Source: Lachnospiraceae bacterium
Lineage (GTDB): Bacteria > Bacillota > Clostridia > Lachnospirales > Lachnospiraceae
Assembly: GCA_022769005.1 (NCBI GenBank)
Contig: JALEKK010000005.1
Span: 1-39,760 of the forward strand
Length of the DNA stretch: 39,760 nucleotides
Direction of reading: 5' to 3'
The notes beneath the pieces are model-generated. The model saw only the letters and a program-made list of their open reading frames with translations. It made no database searches and had not been told where the DNA came from. Made by a program: the position numbers and the translations under genes. Of this stretch, positions 1 to 6,664 are shown one piece after another. Position 1 is the first letter of the stretch; each line of letters opens with the position of its first letter.

Positions 1-95
1 AAGTCTTTTGTTTTAAGACCATCAGGCGTATCAGGCCAAAGTCCTTGTCGATATAATTCCACTGCTTTCCTCTTGTAATTATAGCTGTAACGCAT
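1..95 (-). CDS. Transposase N-terminus, partial (probably IS3-family OrfA)
   Basis: The minus strand reads from ATG at 95-93 to the window edge for 31 codons. It starts M-R-Y-S-Y-N-Y-K-R-K-A-V-E-L-Y-R-Q-G and continues W-P-D-T-P. A short aromatic/basic start followed by a helix ending in LYRQG is typical of the helix-turn-helix OrfA proteins of IS3-like elements, so I infer a DNA-binding transposase subunit. A strong ribosome site (GGAGGG, 102-107) lies six bases before the ATG, inside a hairpin at 100-134. The gene diverges from scfA. Only the N-terminus is present, so I cannot judge the family firmly or tell whether the element is intact. I found no clear terminal repeat or target duplication between 135 and 246. 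Confidence 0.55.
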   Translation of the reverse strand, partial: MRYSYNYKRKAVELYRQGLWPDTPDGLKTKD

Positions 96-99
96 AAAA

Positions 100-134
100 T
101 ACCCTCCTTACTGGTTTGTCCAGTAAAGAGGGTA
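100..134 (-). repeat. Hairpin sequestering the transposase ribosome site
   Basis: The arms 100-106 and 108-114 pair with 128-134 and 120-126 around a 5-base loop (115-119), giving 14 paired positions with one internal mismatch. On the minus strand the 3' arm contains the GGAGGG ribosome site of the transposase. An mRNA started upstream would fold this site away, an arrangement known to dampen transposase translation in some IS elements. Alternatively it is part of an element end. Confidence 0.5.
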
Positions 135-246
135 CATATCATTTATCAGCGATACAGGGGCTTTTATTATAGTATTTTTCGAAAACGGGGAAATAAAGGG
201 GCAATAGACAAATTTCTTCCGCATTTTTATTGAATACAACATAAAG

Positions 247-275
247 TTTACATATATATACCATGATGTTATAAT
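247..275 (+). promoter_or_regulatory. Sigma-A promoter of scfA
   Basis: TTTACA (247-252) and TATAAT (270-275) are separated by exactly 17 bases. Transcription would start near 282, leaving a leader of about 30 bases with AGGAGGG (300-306) before the scfA ATG. Confidence 0.8.
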
Positions 276-312
276 AAACACATATTTGTTTAGTTCTTTA
301 GGAGGGTTTACC

Positions 313-462
313 ATGAAGCACATTAAAACACTTAACGAGAGAGTTTTAAAGGATACAATCGAGCATGGCGGCTGCGGCGAATGCCAGACATCATGTCAGT
401 CAGCATGCAAGACATCATGTACGGTAGGCAATCAGCATTGCGAAAATGAAAACAATAAGTAA
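313..462 (+). CDS. scfA: SCIFF family ranthipeptide precursor
   Basis: This encodes a 49-residue precursor of a ribosomally made, post-translationally modified peptide of the SCIFF (six cysteines in forty-five residues) family. It starts MKHIKTLNERVLK, the usual SCIFF leader. Cysteines fall at 21, 24, 28, 32, 36 and 43, with GGCGECQTSCQSACKTSC almost identical to the family core. In the Clostridium thermocellum homologue the partner radical SAM enzyme links Cys32 to Thr37 by a thioether, and both residues are present here at the same positions. The AGGAGGG ribosome site lies six bases before the ATG. The gene has its own promoter and is followed by a strong terminator before the maturase gene, so precursor is probably made in excess over enzyme. 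The biological role of SCIFF peptides is not settled; signalling has been proposed. Confidence 0.95.
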   Translation: MKHIKTLNERVLKDTIEHGGCGECQTSCQSACKTSCTVGNQHCENENNK

Positions 463-484
463 TACCCGATAAGAGTATTTTGAC

Positions 485-512
485 GGAGCGCTTTTTAAGC
501 GCTCCTTATTTT
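485..512 (+). terminator. Terminator after scfA
   Basis: Perfect 7-bp stem GGAGCGC (485-491) and GCGCTCC (499-505) around a 7-base loop, followed by a T-rich tail (506-512). It lies between precursor and maturase genes and is likely to be partly read through. Confidence 0.8.
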
Positions 513-523
513 AATGTTATTAA

Positions 524-575
524 TGTATCATTAACGAACAATTGGTAACGGAATATTCTTTCGGTTTATGATACA
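524..575. repeat. Inverted repeat in the scfA-scfB spacer
   Basis: TGTATCATTAAC (524-535) and GTTTATGATACA (564-575) are complementary at 11 of 12 positions with a 28-base interval. It has no T-run, so it is not a normal terminator. It lies 57 bases before scfB and could be an mRNA structure or a protein-binding site controlling the maturase. Confidence 0.45.
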
Positions 576-631
576 AATATAAAACAGATTTAATAGAGTA
601 ACTTATAATAAGAGATAGGGGTTTTTGTATA

Positions 632-2026
632 ATGGTTCATCAGTATAAAAATAACGGTTACAATATTGTAATGGATATTAACAGCGGAGCAATTCATGTG
701 GTTGATGATGTTGTTTACGACATATTATCACTTATGGATGAGCAAATGCTTTCCGAAGAAGAGGTTTTTGCAAGATATAATGCAAAAACCGCCGACGGGT
801 CCTCGGATATTAACACATCATATACGGAGCATGAGATTAAAGAAGCATATGATGAAATAAAAGAGCTCTTTGATGCCGAGATGTTATTTACGGAAGATAT
901 TTATAAGCCTGTCATTGAAGATTTAGATAACAGACCCATAGTTCTTAAGGCATTATGTCTTCATATAGCACATGACTGCAACTTGGCGTGTGAATACTGC
1001 TTTGCCGGTAAGGGAGAATATCAGGGAGAGAAGGCAATGATGAGCTTTGAAACAGGTAAAAAGGCTCTTGATTACATGGTTGCCAATTCAGGAAACAGGA
1101 AACATTTGGAAGTAGACTTTTTCGGCGGTGAGCCTACAATGAACTTTGATGTTGTCAAACAACTGGTGGATTACGGCAGAGAACTTGAAAAAAAGCACGA
1201 TAAAGTATTTCGTTTTACATTGACGACAAACGGTCTTCTTGTTGATGATGACATGATCGAATATATGAACAAAGAAATGTCTAATGTTGTTCTCAGTATA
1301 GACGGAAGAAAAGAAGTTACGGACAGAATGCGTCCTACAAGAAACGGAATGGGAAGTGCATACGATATTATCCTTCCTAAGTACAAGAAGATAGCAGAGA
1401 GCAGAAATCAGGAGAGATATTATGTAAGAGGAACGTTTACCCATAATAACCTTGATTTTTCAAAGGATGTTTTACACCTGGCTGATTTGGGATTTAAAGA
1501 GATTTCCGTTGAGCCGGTTGTGGCTGCTAATGATGAACCGTATGCGATTAAAAAGGAAGACCTGCCGACTCTTCTCAATGAATATGATATTCTTGCAAAG
1601 GAAATCGTTAAGAGGACTAAAGAGGGAAGAGGCTTTGATTTCTTCCACTTCATGATCGACCTTGAAGGAGGTCCGTGCGCGACAAAGAGATTACAGGGAT
1701 GCGGATCCGGATGCGAATATGTGTCGATTACGCCTACAGGGGAGATATATCCGTGTCATCAGTTTGTCGGTACCGAAGAAATGGAACTCGGAAATCTTGA
1801 TGAAGGTATAAAGAGAGAAGATATCAGACAGGAATTTCATAAAAGTAATGTTTATACAAGACCTGACTGCGAAAATTGTTTTGCAAAATTCTACTGCAGC
1901 GGAGGTTGTGCGGCAAATGCATATAATTTTACAGGAAGCATTAACGGAAACTATGAAATCGGATGTGAATTACAGAGAAAAAGGGTTGAATGTGCAATTA
2001 TGATTAAAGCGGCACTTGCCGAATAA
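632..2026 (+). CDS. scfB: SCIFF thioether maturase (radical SAM/SPASM)
   Basis: A cytoplasmic 464-residue radical SAM enzyme that installs thioether cross-links in the ScfA core. Residues 1-95 form the peptide-recognition region (MVHQYKNNGYNIV start, as in the family). The CX3CX2C cluster motif is C116-NLA-C120-EY-C123. The SPASM region holds cysteines 349, 357, 361, 375, 413, 416, 422, 426 and 445, enough for two auxiliary iron-sulfur clusters, with the hallmark CSGGC at 422-426. Length and start match the SCIFF maturase family. The ATG at 632 has only a weak, distant GGGG upstream. A TATAAT-like box at 604-609 lacks a convincing -35, so expression may depend partly on readthrough from scfA. 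In many Clostridia this pair lies just before secDF and recJ; here recJ follows directly. Confidence 0.95.
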   Translation: MVHQYKNNGYNIVMDINSGAIHVVDDVVYDILSLMDEQMLSEEEVFARYNAKTADGSSDINTSYTEHEIKEAYDEIKELFDAEMLFTEDIYKPVIEDLDNRPIVLKALCLHIAHDCNLACEYCFAGKGEYQGEKAMMSFETGKKALDYMVANSGNRKHLEVDFFGGEPTMNFDVVKQLVDYGRELEKKHDKVFRFTLTTNGLLVDDDMIEYMNKEMSNVVLSIDGRKEVTDRMRPTRNGMGSAYDIILPKYKKIAESRNQERYYVRGTFTHNNLDFSKDVLHLADLGFKEISVEPVVAANDEPYAIKKEDLPTLLNEYDILAKEIVKRTKEGRGFDFFHFMIDLEGGPCATKRLQGCGSGCEYVSITPTGEIYPCHQFVGTEEMELGNLDEGIKREDIRQEFHKSNVYTRPDCENCFAKFYCSGGCAANAYNFTGSINGNYEIGCELQRKRVECAIMIKAALAE

Positions 2027-2104
2027 AAACTTTAAAAATATTCTGTTCGGTAAATCGCTGCGGCCGTATTTTATTTTCTTGAGGAAGGATTGATAAGTTG
2101 TTTT

Positions 2105-3931
2105 ATGAGCAATAAAGAGTGGAGAGTATACACAAAGTCTGCCGATTTCAACGGGCTTGCAAAGAAATTTAATATAGATCCGGTTGTTGCAAGAATACTT
2201 GTTAACAGAGATATAAAAGAAAGTGAGTTTGCGGGCTTTATCAATCCGGATTTGGGACTTCTGCATAATCCGTTTCTTATGAAGGGGATGAAGGAAGCGG
2301 TTAATATTATTCACGAAGCCATTTCAAACGGTGAACGAATAAGGGTGGTAGGAGATTATGATATCGACGGAACTTCATCATGCGGAATATTGGTGAGGGG
2401 ATTAAAAAATATAGGTGCATATTCCGATGCGCGTGTTCCGCACAGAATAGCGGACGGGTACGGAATTAATAAATCAATGGTAAAAACCGCCAAAGAGGAC
2501 GGAATATCCGTCATAATCACATGCGATAACGGAATAGCGGCCAGGGAAGCCGCAGAGTATGCGAAAGAGTGCGGAATTAAGCTTATTGTCACCGATCATC
2601 ATGAAGTTCCTTATGAACTGTCTGACGGAGAGAAGAAGTATATTTTCCCTGATGCGGATGTGATTATAGATCCTAAACAACCGGGATGTGAATATCCTTT
2701 TAAAGAATTATGCGGTGCCGGTGTAGCATGGAAGCTGCTGTGCGCTTTGGGAGTTGATGAAGATATTTTAATTCAGACACTTCAGCTTGCGGCATTTGCC
2801 ACAATAGGCGACATCGTGGCGCTTAAGGATGAAAACCGAATATTGGCTGAAAAGGGACTTGAATTGATTAATAAACTAAAGACGGTTTCGGAATATTTTG
2901 ATCCGTATGCCGAATATGAAGAATCGGATTATTTTTACGATTATGATTCGGACGGCCGTGATATTACGGAAAATGCCGGAAAGTCTTCAGCCGTTTTGGG
3001 TTTAAATGCCCTCATAGATGTTACGGGATACAGGGATAAAAATATCGGAGCCTTTGAAGTGGGGTTCATTCTCGGACCGTGCATAAATGCCGCAGGAAGA
3101 TTGGATGACGCCATAAATGCCGTTAATCTGTTTTTAACGGATGATTATGAGGAGGCGTTGTTAATTGCGAAAAAAATTAATGAATTAAATATCAACAGGA
3201 AAGATATGACTTTAAATGCAGTTAACAAAGCCTTTGAAATAATAGAAAGGGAAAATTCGGCAAATGATAATGTTATCGTATGCCATATTCCGGATTGTCA
3301 TGAAGCTCTGGCAGGACTTGTAGCCGGAAGAATTAAAGAACATTTTTATAAACCGACAATAATATTGACGGACGCAATGGGAGATTATGAAGGACAGGCC
3401 AAGGCATCTGCCAGATCCATAGACGGTTTTAATATGCATGAAGCTTTGACATCTGTAAGTGACTTACTGTTGAAGTTCGGCGGTCACAAATCGGCGGCGG
3501 GATTCTCCATAAATATTTCCGATATTCCGGAATTTACAAGAAGAATAAATGAATTTCCGGTTGTTCCGGATCTGTACAAAGAAACGGTGTGGATAGATGT
3601 TCCCATGCCTCCGAACTATGTAACTGAAAAGCTGATTAATGAAATAAATATGCTTGCTCCTTTCGGAGAGGGGAATAAAAGACCCCTGTTTGCATATAAG
3701 GATTTAAAGGTTGTCGATGCTCGCATTTTGGGTCAAAAAAATAATTTTTTGAAACTTATATTGGAGATGAAAAACGGCAGCAGATTTACTGCCGTGAAGT
3801 TTGTTAACGAAAAAGAGATTAAACCTCAGGCGGGGAATACGGTATCCGTAACTTATTTTCCGGAAATAAACGAATATGAGGGAAGAAAAAACATTCAGCT
3901 CAGAATAGAAGATTTTGTATCAATAAATTAA
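2105..3931 (+). CDS. recJ: Single-stranded-DNA-specific exonuclease RecJ
   Basis: A DHH-family 5'-to-3' single-strand DNA exonuclease used in recombinational and mismatch repair; 608 residues from this start. Metal-binding motifs are visible: GDYDIDG at 83-89, DNG at 141-143 and the name-giving DHH at 164-166. The DHHA1 motif GGHKSAAGF lies further on, followed by an OB-like C-terminal domain ending QLRIEDF. The linker at about 262-290 is unusually rich in Asp, Glu and Tyr, an apparent insertion between the DHH and DHHA1 parts. An in-frame TTG at 2090 lies too close to the GAGGAAGG site (2081-2088), so I prefer ATG 2105, although its spacing is then long (16). The gene lies 78 bases after scfB and ends at a bidirectional terminator. 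Confidence 0.93.
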   Translation: MSNKEWRVYTKSADFNGLAKKFNIDPVVARILVNRDIKESEFAGFINPDLGLLHNPFLMKGMKEAVNIIHEAISNGERIRVVGDYDIDGTSSCGILVRGLKNIGAYSDARVPHRIADGYGINKSMVKTAKEDGISVIITCDNGIAAREAAEYAKECGIKLIVTDHHEVPYELSDGEKKYIFPDADVIIDPKQPGCEYPFKELCGAGVAWKLLCALGVDEDILIQTLQLAAFATIGDIVALKDENRILAEKGLELINKLKTVSEYFDPYAEYEESDYFYDYDSDGRDITENAGKSSAVLGLNALIDVTGYRDKNIGAFEVGFILGPCINAAGRLDDAINAVNLFLTDDYEEALLIAKKINELNINRKDMTLNAVNKAFEIIERENSANDNVIVCHIPDCHEALAGLVAGRIKEHFYKPTIILTDAMGDYEGQAKASARSIDGFNMHEALTSVSDLLLKFGGHKSAAGFSINISDIPEFTRRINEFPVVPDLYKETVWIDVPMPPNYVTEKLINEINMLAPFGEGNKRPLFAYKDLKVVDARILGQKNNFLKLILEMKNGSRFTAVKFVNEKEIKPQAGNTVSVTYFPEINEYEGRKNIQLRIEDFVSIN

Positions 3932-3970
3932 GATAAGTATACGTTAAGTAAGTATAATTTAAAAACAGAA

Positions 3971-4038
3971 AAAACGGTCAAATATGCAATTATAATTCGG
4001 TTAATAAGTATTAAACCGAGTGCATATTTGACCGTTTT
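3971..4038. terminator. Bidirectional terminator between recJ and the ClC gene
   Basis: An 18-bp perfect stem (3971-3988 with 4021-4038) starts with AAAA and ends with TTTT, so it can work on both strands for these convergent genes. Its loop holds a second hairpin, TCGGTTAATA (3997-4006) against 4009-4019 with a single bulge, giving a stacked two-stem structure. Confidence 0.85.
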
Positions 4039-4058
4039 CCGTTAAAGATCCTATAAGT

Positions 4059-5360
4059 TTAGTTGTCTATATGGTGTGACTTTCTGTTAATAAAGGTCGT
4101 ACTGTATTTGGAATACATAATCTTTTGAGTCTTATATATGCTGAAGTATTCTGATATGAGGTAACTTACAGAAACACATATCATACAGTAATATATTTGA
4201 CCGGCACCGAATAATTCGATGGAAAATACTATTGCCGTAATCGGACTGTTAGTCACGCCGCAAAATACTGCTGCGATACCGCATGCCACCACAAGGGGAA
4301 TCGGAAGACCGAACATCGGAGCAATGAAGCTGCCGAGTGAGGCGCCCACAAACATGGCAGGTGCAATCTCTCCGCCCTTAAATCCGGCGCCCAGTGATAC
4401 GGATGTAAATAATATCTTTAGCAGAAATACATACCACGGGGCAGATACAAACATAATATCCGGGATTTGACTGATTCCCGTTCCAAGGTATTCGTTTGTC
4501 TGTAATACAAGAGTCAAAAGAGCCACAACGGCTCCTCCCGCAGCCATTATTAAGTAAGGATTCTTTAAAACAACCTTGAACAGTTTTGAAAATGTTTCAA
4601 ATGCAACTATATACAGCATGCTTACCGCAGCAAAAATAATTCCGAGCAATACGGCTTTTCCTCCGGAGAGAAAGTTCAAAGACGGAACATCTCCTACGGA
4701 GAAGGTAGTTGCTGTTATTCCCATATATTTTGAAACACCTCTTGCGATAATGGCAGATAAAAAACAAGGTACAATGGCAGCATAATGCATGACGCCGACG
4801 CTGATAACTTCCATTGCAAATATGGAAGAAGCGGCAGGTGCTCCGAAAACCACGGCATAACATGAACCCATTCCCGCCATAATAAGAACATGCTTATCTT
4901 TCTCATCAAGACGGAATATTCTTCCTATGGTATTACCGAAAGATCCTCCGATTTGAAAATTGGCGGATCCGCGGCCGCAGGAACCTCCGCATAGGTGTGT
5001 AAGCAGCATTCCGGAGAATATGACGGGTATAACCCTGAACGGGATTTTTTCGCCTGACTGCACCGATTGAATAATAAGGTTACTTCCGGTATTTTCTTCC
5101 TGTCGGAACAATTTATACAGAAATACTATCAGAATTCCCGCAAGAGGAAGAAAATATACAAGCCAGGGATTTGCCAGTCTGAGATCGGTAACAAATGTAT
5201 ATGCTTTTGTTGCAAATGTACCTACAAAGCCGAGAATTACACCCAGAATAACGGAATAGAAGCACCATTTTATAAGAGTGGTAAATGCTAATTTCTCCTT
5301 GGTGGTGAATTCGCTTACTTCCTTTTTGTTGTAAAAAAAGTCTTTTATAAAACGCGACAT
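4059..5360 (-). CDS. ClC-family anion transporter, CLC-F (fluoride)-like, no gating glutamate
   Basis: A 433-residue membrane protein with about ten or more hydrophobic segments. The anion-site motifs differ from chloride-type ClC: TGSNLI at 91-96 replaces GSGIP, and KGGEIAP at 328-334 resembles the KGGEVTP of CLC-F fluoride/proton antiporters. The third motif reads GGSCGRGSANFQIGG, where the family normally has GREG; the external gating glutamate is therefore absent (Gly131 at that position; GGA rather than GAA). In ClC proteins, loss of this residue usually uncouples proton exchange and leaves passive anion flow. The start overlaps the stop of the upstream CYTH gene (TAATG), so the two are co-translated. 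Fluoride is an inference from motifs; chloride or another anion is possible. Confidence 0.85.
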   Translation of the reverse strand: MSRFIKDFFYNKKEVSEFTTKEKLAFTTLIKWCFYSVILGVILGFVGTFATKAYTFVTDLRLANPWLVYFLPLAGILIVFLYKLFRQEENTGSNLIIQSVQSGEKIPFRVIPVIFSGMLLTHLCGGSCGRGSANFQIGGSFGNTIGRIFRLDEKDKHVLIMAGMGSCYAVVFGAPAASSIFAMEVISVGVMHYAAIVPCFLSAIIARGVSKYMGITATTFSVGDVPSLNFLSGGKAVLLGIIFAAVSMLYIVAFETFSKLFKVVLKNPYLIMAAGGAVVALLTLVLQTNEYLGTGISQIPDIMFVSAPWYVFLLKILFTSVSLGAGFKGGEIAPAMFVGASLGSFIAPMFGLPIPLVVACGIAAVFCGVTNSPITAIVFSIELFGAGQIYYCMICVSVSYLISEYFSIYKTQKIMYSKYSTTFINRKSHHIDN

Positions 5361-5824
5361 TATAAAACCCTTTCAGACGGCAGACCGAACCTGCTCAAAT
5401 ATGCGTTGGAATATCTTTTGTCCGTTGTAACCTCATCGCCGAACCAATGAGGAGGGATATATTTGTGTGCTTCCTCAACGGAATTAAATTCGACTTCGGC
5501 AACGATCAATCCGTGAAGTTCGTTTTCAAATATATCCAATTCTATTGTAAATTCTCCGTGGGGAATCTCATATCTTTTTTTTGTGATGATTATTCCGTCG
5601 CTTTTTGGCAAAAGATGCTCATATGATTCTTTGGTAAGAGGCAGATTGGCTTCTTCACGGGCGATGCCGTCGCCTGATTTATATGTCATATAATATGATT
5701 CGTTATCTTTTCTTACCCTTATTGCCGGAATGTCACAAAGATATCCCTGTTCAATTATTCGCAGTTTATAATTATCCAAACCGTCAGGCAGTGATGTGAT
5801 TAAAAATTTTCTTTCTATTTCCAT
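5360..5824 (-). CDS. CYTH-domain triphosphate tunnel protein
   Basis: This 154-residue protein carries the CYTH signature ExExK at its extreme N-terminus (E2, E4, K6 in MEIERKF) and alternating charged strands expected of a triphosphate tunnel metalloenzyme, for example RVRK, YMTYKSGDG and FTIELDIFEN. Such bacterial proteins hydrolyse inorganic triphosphate or long-chain phosphates with a divalent metal; the substrate here cannot be read from sequence. The length is typical for a single-domain CYTH protein. No clear ribosome site precedes the ATG. The downstream ClC gene starts inside its stop codon. A functional link between a triphosphatase and an anion transporter is not established; the overlap shows only co-expression. 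Confidence 0.88.
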   Translation of the reverse strand: MEIERKFLITSLPDGLDNYKLRIIEQGYLCDIPAIRVRKDNESYYMTYKSGDGIAREEANLPLTKESYEHLLPKSDGIIITKKRYEIPHGEFTIELDIFENELHGLIVAEVEFNSVEEAHKYIPPHWFGDEVTTDKRYSNAYLSRFGLPSERVL

Positions 5825-5944
5825 GGTATTAAATTACACAAATTCGTCTACATACATAAATGGCAATAAAAGTGCCGTTACACATATATAATCTATATTA
5901 AAAAGAAAAAAAATCAATGATGATTAATAAAAATAGAAAGAAAA

Positions 5945-5984
5945 AAGAAAAATGAAAAAACCGGCTTATAAAAATAAGCCGGTT
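5945..5984 (-). terminator. Terminator of the HU gene
   Basis: A 10-bp perfect stem (AACCGGCTTA 5959-5968 with 5975-5984) with a 6-base loop. On the minus strand it is followed by a long T-rich run (5958 down to 5945). It lies 60 bases after the HU stop codon. Confidence 0.9.
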
Positions 5985-6043
5985 AAGATAAATCTTTATA
6001 TTATAAATATCGCCAGATATCAGATCGTTTAAATTAAAATATA

Positions 6044-6388
6044 TTATTTCTTTTTCTTTGCAGAAGCTTTAGCAGGAGCCTTCTTTGCCTCTTTAGTCTC
6101 AACTGCTTCTTCCTTCACGTTAACGAGGTCTTTAAGAGCTTTGCCGGGTTTGAATTTAGGAGCAACGGAAGCAGGAATCTGAATCTCGGCGCCTGTCTGA
6201 GGGTTCTTACCCACTCTTGCAGCTCTTTCGGCAGTTTCGAATGTACCGAAACCTACAAGCTGGATCTTATTACCTTCTTTAAGCTGCTCTGAAACAGTAT
6301 CGATAAATGCAGCTAAAAACTTCTCAGCATCAACCTTCTTGATCTCAGCTTTTTCTGAAATGGCAGCAATTAATTCGCTCTTATTCAT
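6044..6388 (-). CDS. hup: HU family DNA-binding protein with Lys/Ala-rich tail
   Basis: A nucleoid-associated histone-like protein that bends and compacts DNA as a dimer. Residues 1-90 are a complete HU: MNKSELIAAIS start, GFGTFE turn, then the DNA-binding arm with RVGKNPQTG and the proline-containing IPASVAPKFKPGK. Standard Firmicute HU ends near residue 90; this protein continues to 114 with a tail rich in Lys and Ala (KKAPAKASAKKKK), resembling tailed HU of actinobacteria and histone H1-like tails. A strong ribosome site (AGGGAGGA) lies just upstream. The gene is single, with its own consensus promoter and terminator, which suggests high constitutive expression. Confidence 0.95.
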   Translation of the reverse strand: MNKSELIAAISEKAEIKKVDAEKFLAAFIDTVSEQLKEGNKIQLVGFGTFETAERAARVGKNPQTGAEIQIPASVAPKFKPGKALKDLVNVKEEAVETKEAKKAPAKASAKKKK

Positions 6389-6434
6389 AATGATAATCCT
6401 CCCTTAATTGGACAATTTAAAATATACTGTCTAA

Positions 6435-6463
6435 TTTATAATCTATTACAGTTTCATTGTCAA
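6435..6463 (-). promoter_or_regulatory. Sigma-A promoter of the HU gene
   Basis: On the minus strand TTGACA (6463-6458) and TATAAA (6440-6435) are spaced by 17 bases, 47 bases before the start codon of hup. Confidence 0.85.
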
Positions 6464-6552
6464 TAAAAAATGCTAAAAAGTGTGATAAAAAGTGAGTTAT
6501 AGAAGATTTATTTACAAAAATATCGATATATCTAAAAAATACATTTTGACAT

Positions 6553-6570
6553 TTGTTAAGATATTATCAC
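6553..6570. promoter_or_regulatory. Candidate Rex operator upstream of rex
   Basis: TTGTTAA-GATA-TTATCAC matches the Rex consensus TTGTTAA-N4-TTAACAA fully in the first half and at 5 of 7 bases in the second. A TTGACA overlaps its left side (6546-6551), though no good -10 is spaced from it. The location, about 95 bases before the rex start, suits autoregulation. Confidence 0.45.
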
Positions 6571-6664
6571 AGTGATATATTTAAAAATGAAACAGGATTT
6601 ATCGGATTGTTATTTGTGGGAGAATAACACCGCATTATTAGGGCATTTGGGAGAACAACAGAAT

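Noticed and set aside
542-572. MerR-type promoter (TTGGTA, 19-base spacer, TATGAT) before scfB
   Set aside because: The spacing fits but the -35 is weak and the inverted repeat does not lie in the spacer as it does at MerR sites.
1088-1653. Three antisense reading frames inside scfB
   Set aside because: They lie opposite a clearly conserved enzyme, have no ribosome sites and show low-complexity products; they are shadows.
2090-2104. TTG start extending RecJ by five residues
   Set aside because: The ribosome site ends one base before it, which is too close, and the added residues are not family-like.
6572-6664. GTG start extending Rex by 31 residues
   Set aside because: The extension has no family similarity, no ribosome site and begins right at the candidate operator. 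The normal start KDSDTKKIS lies at 6665.
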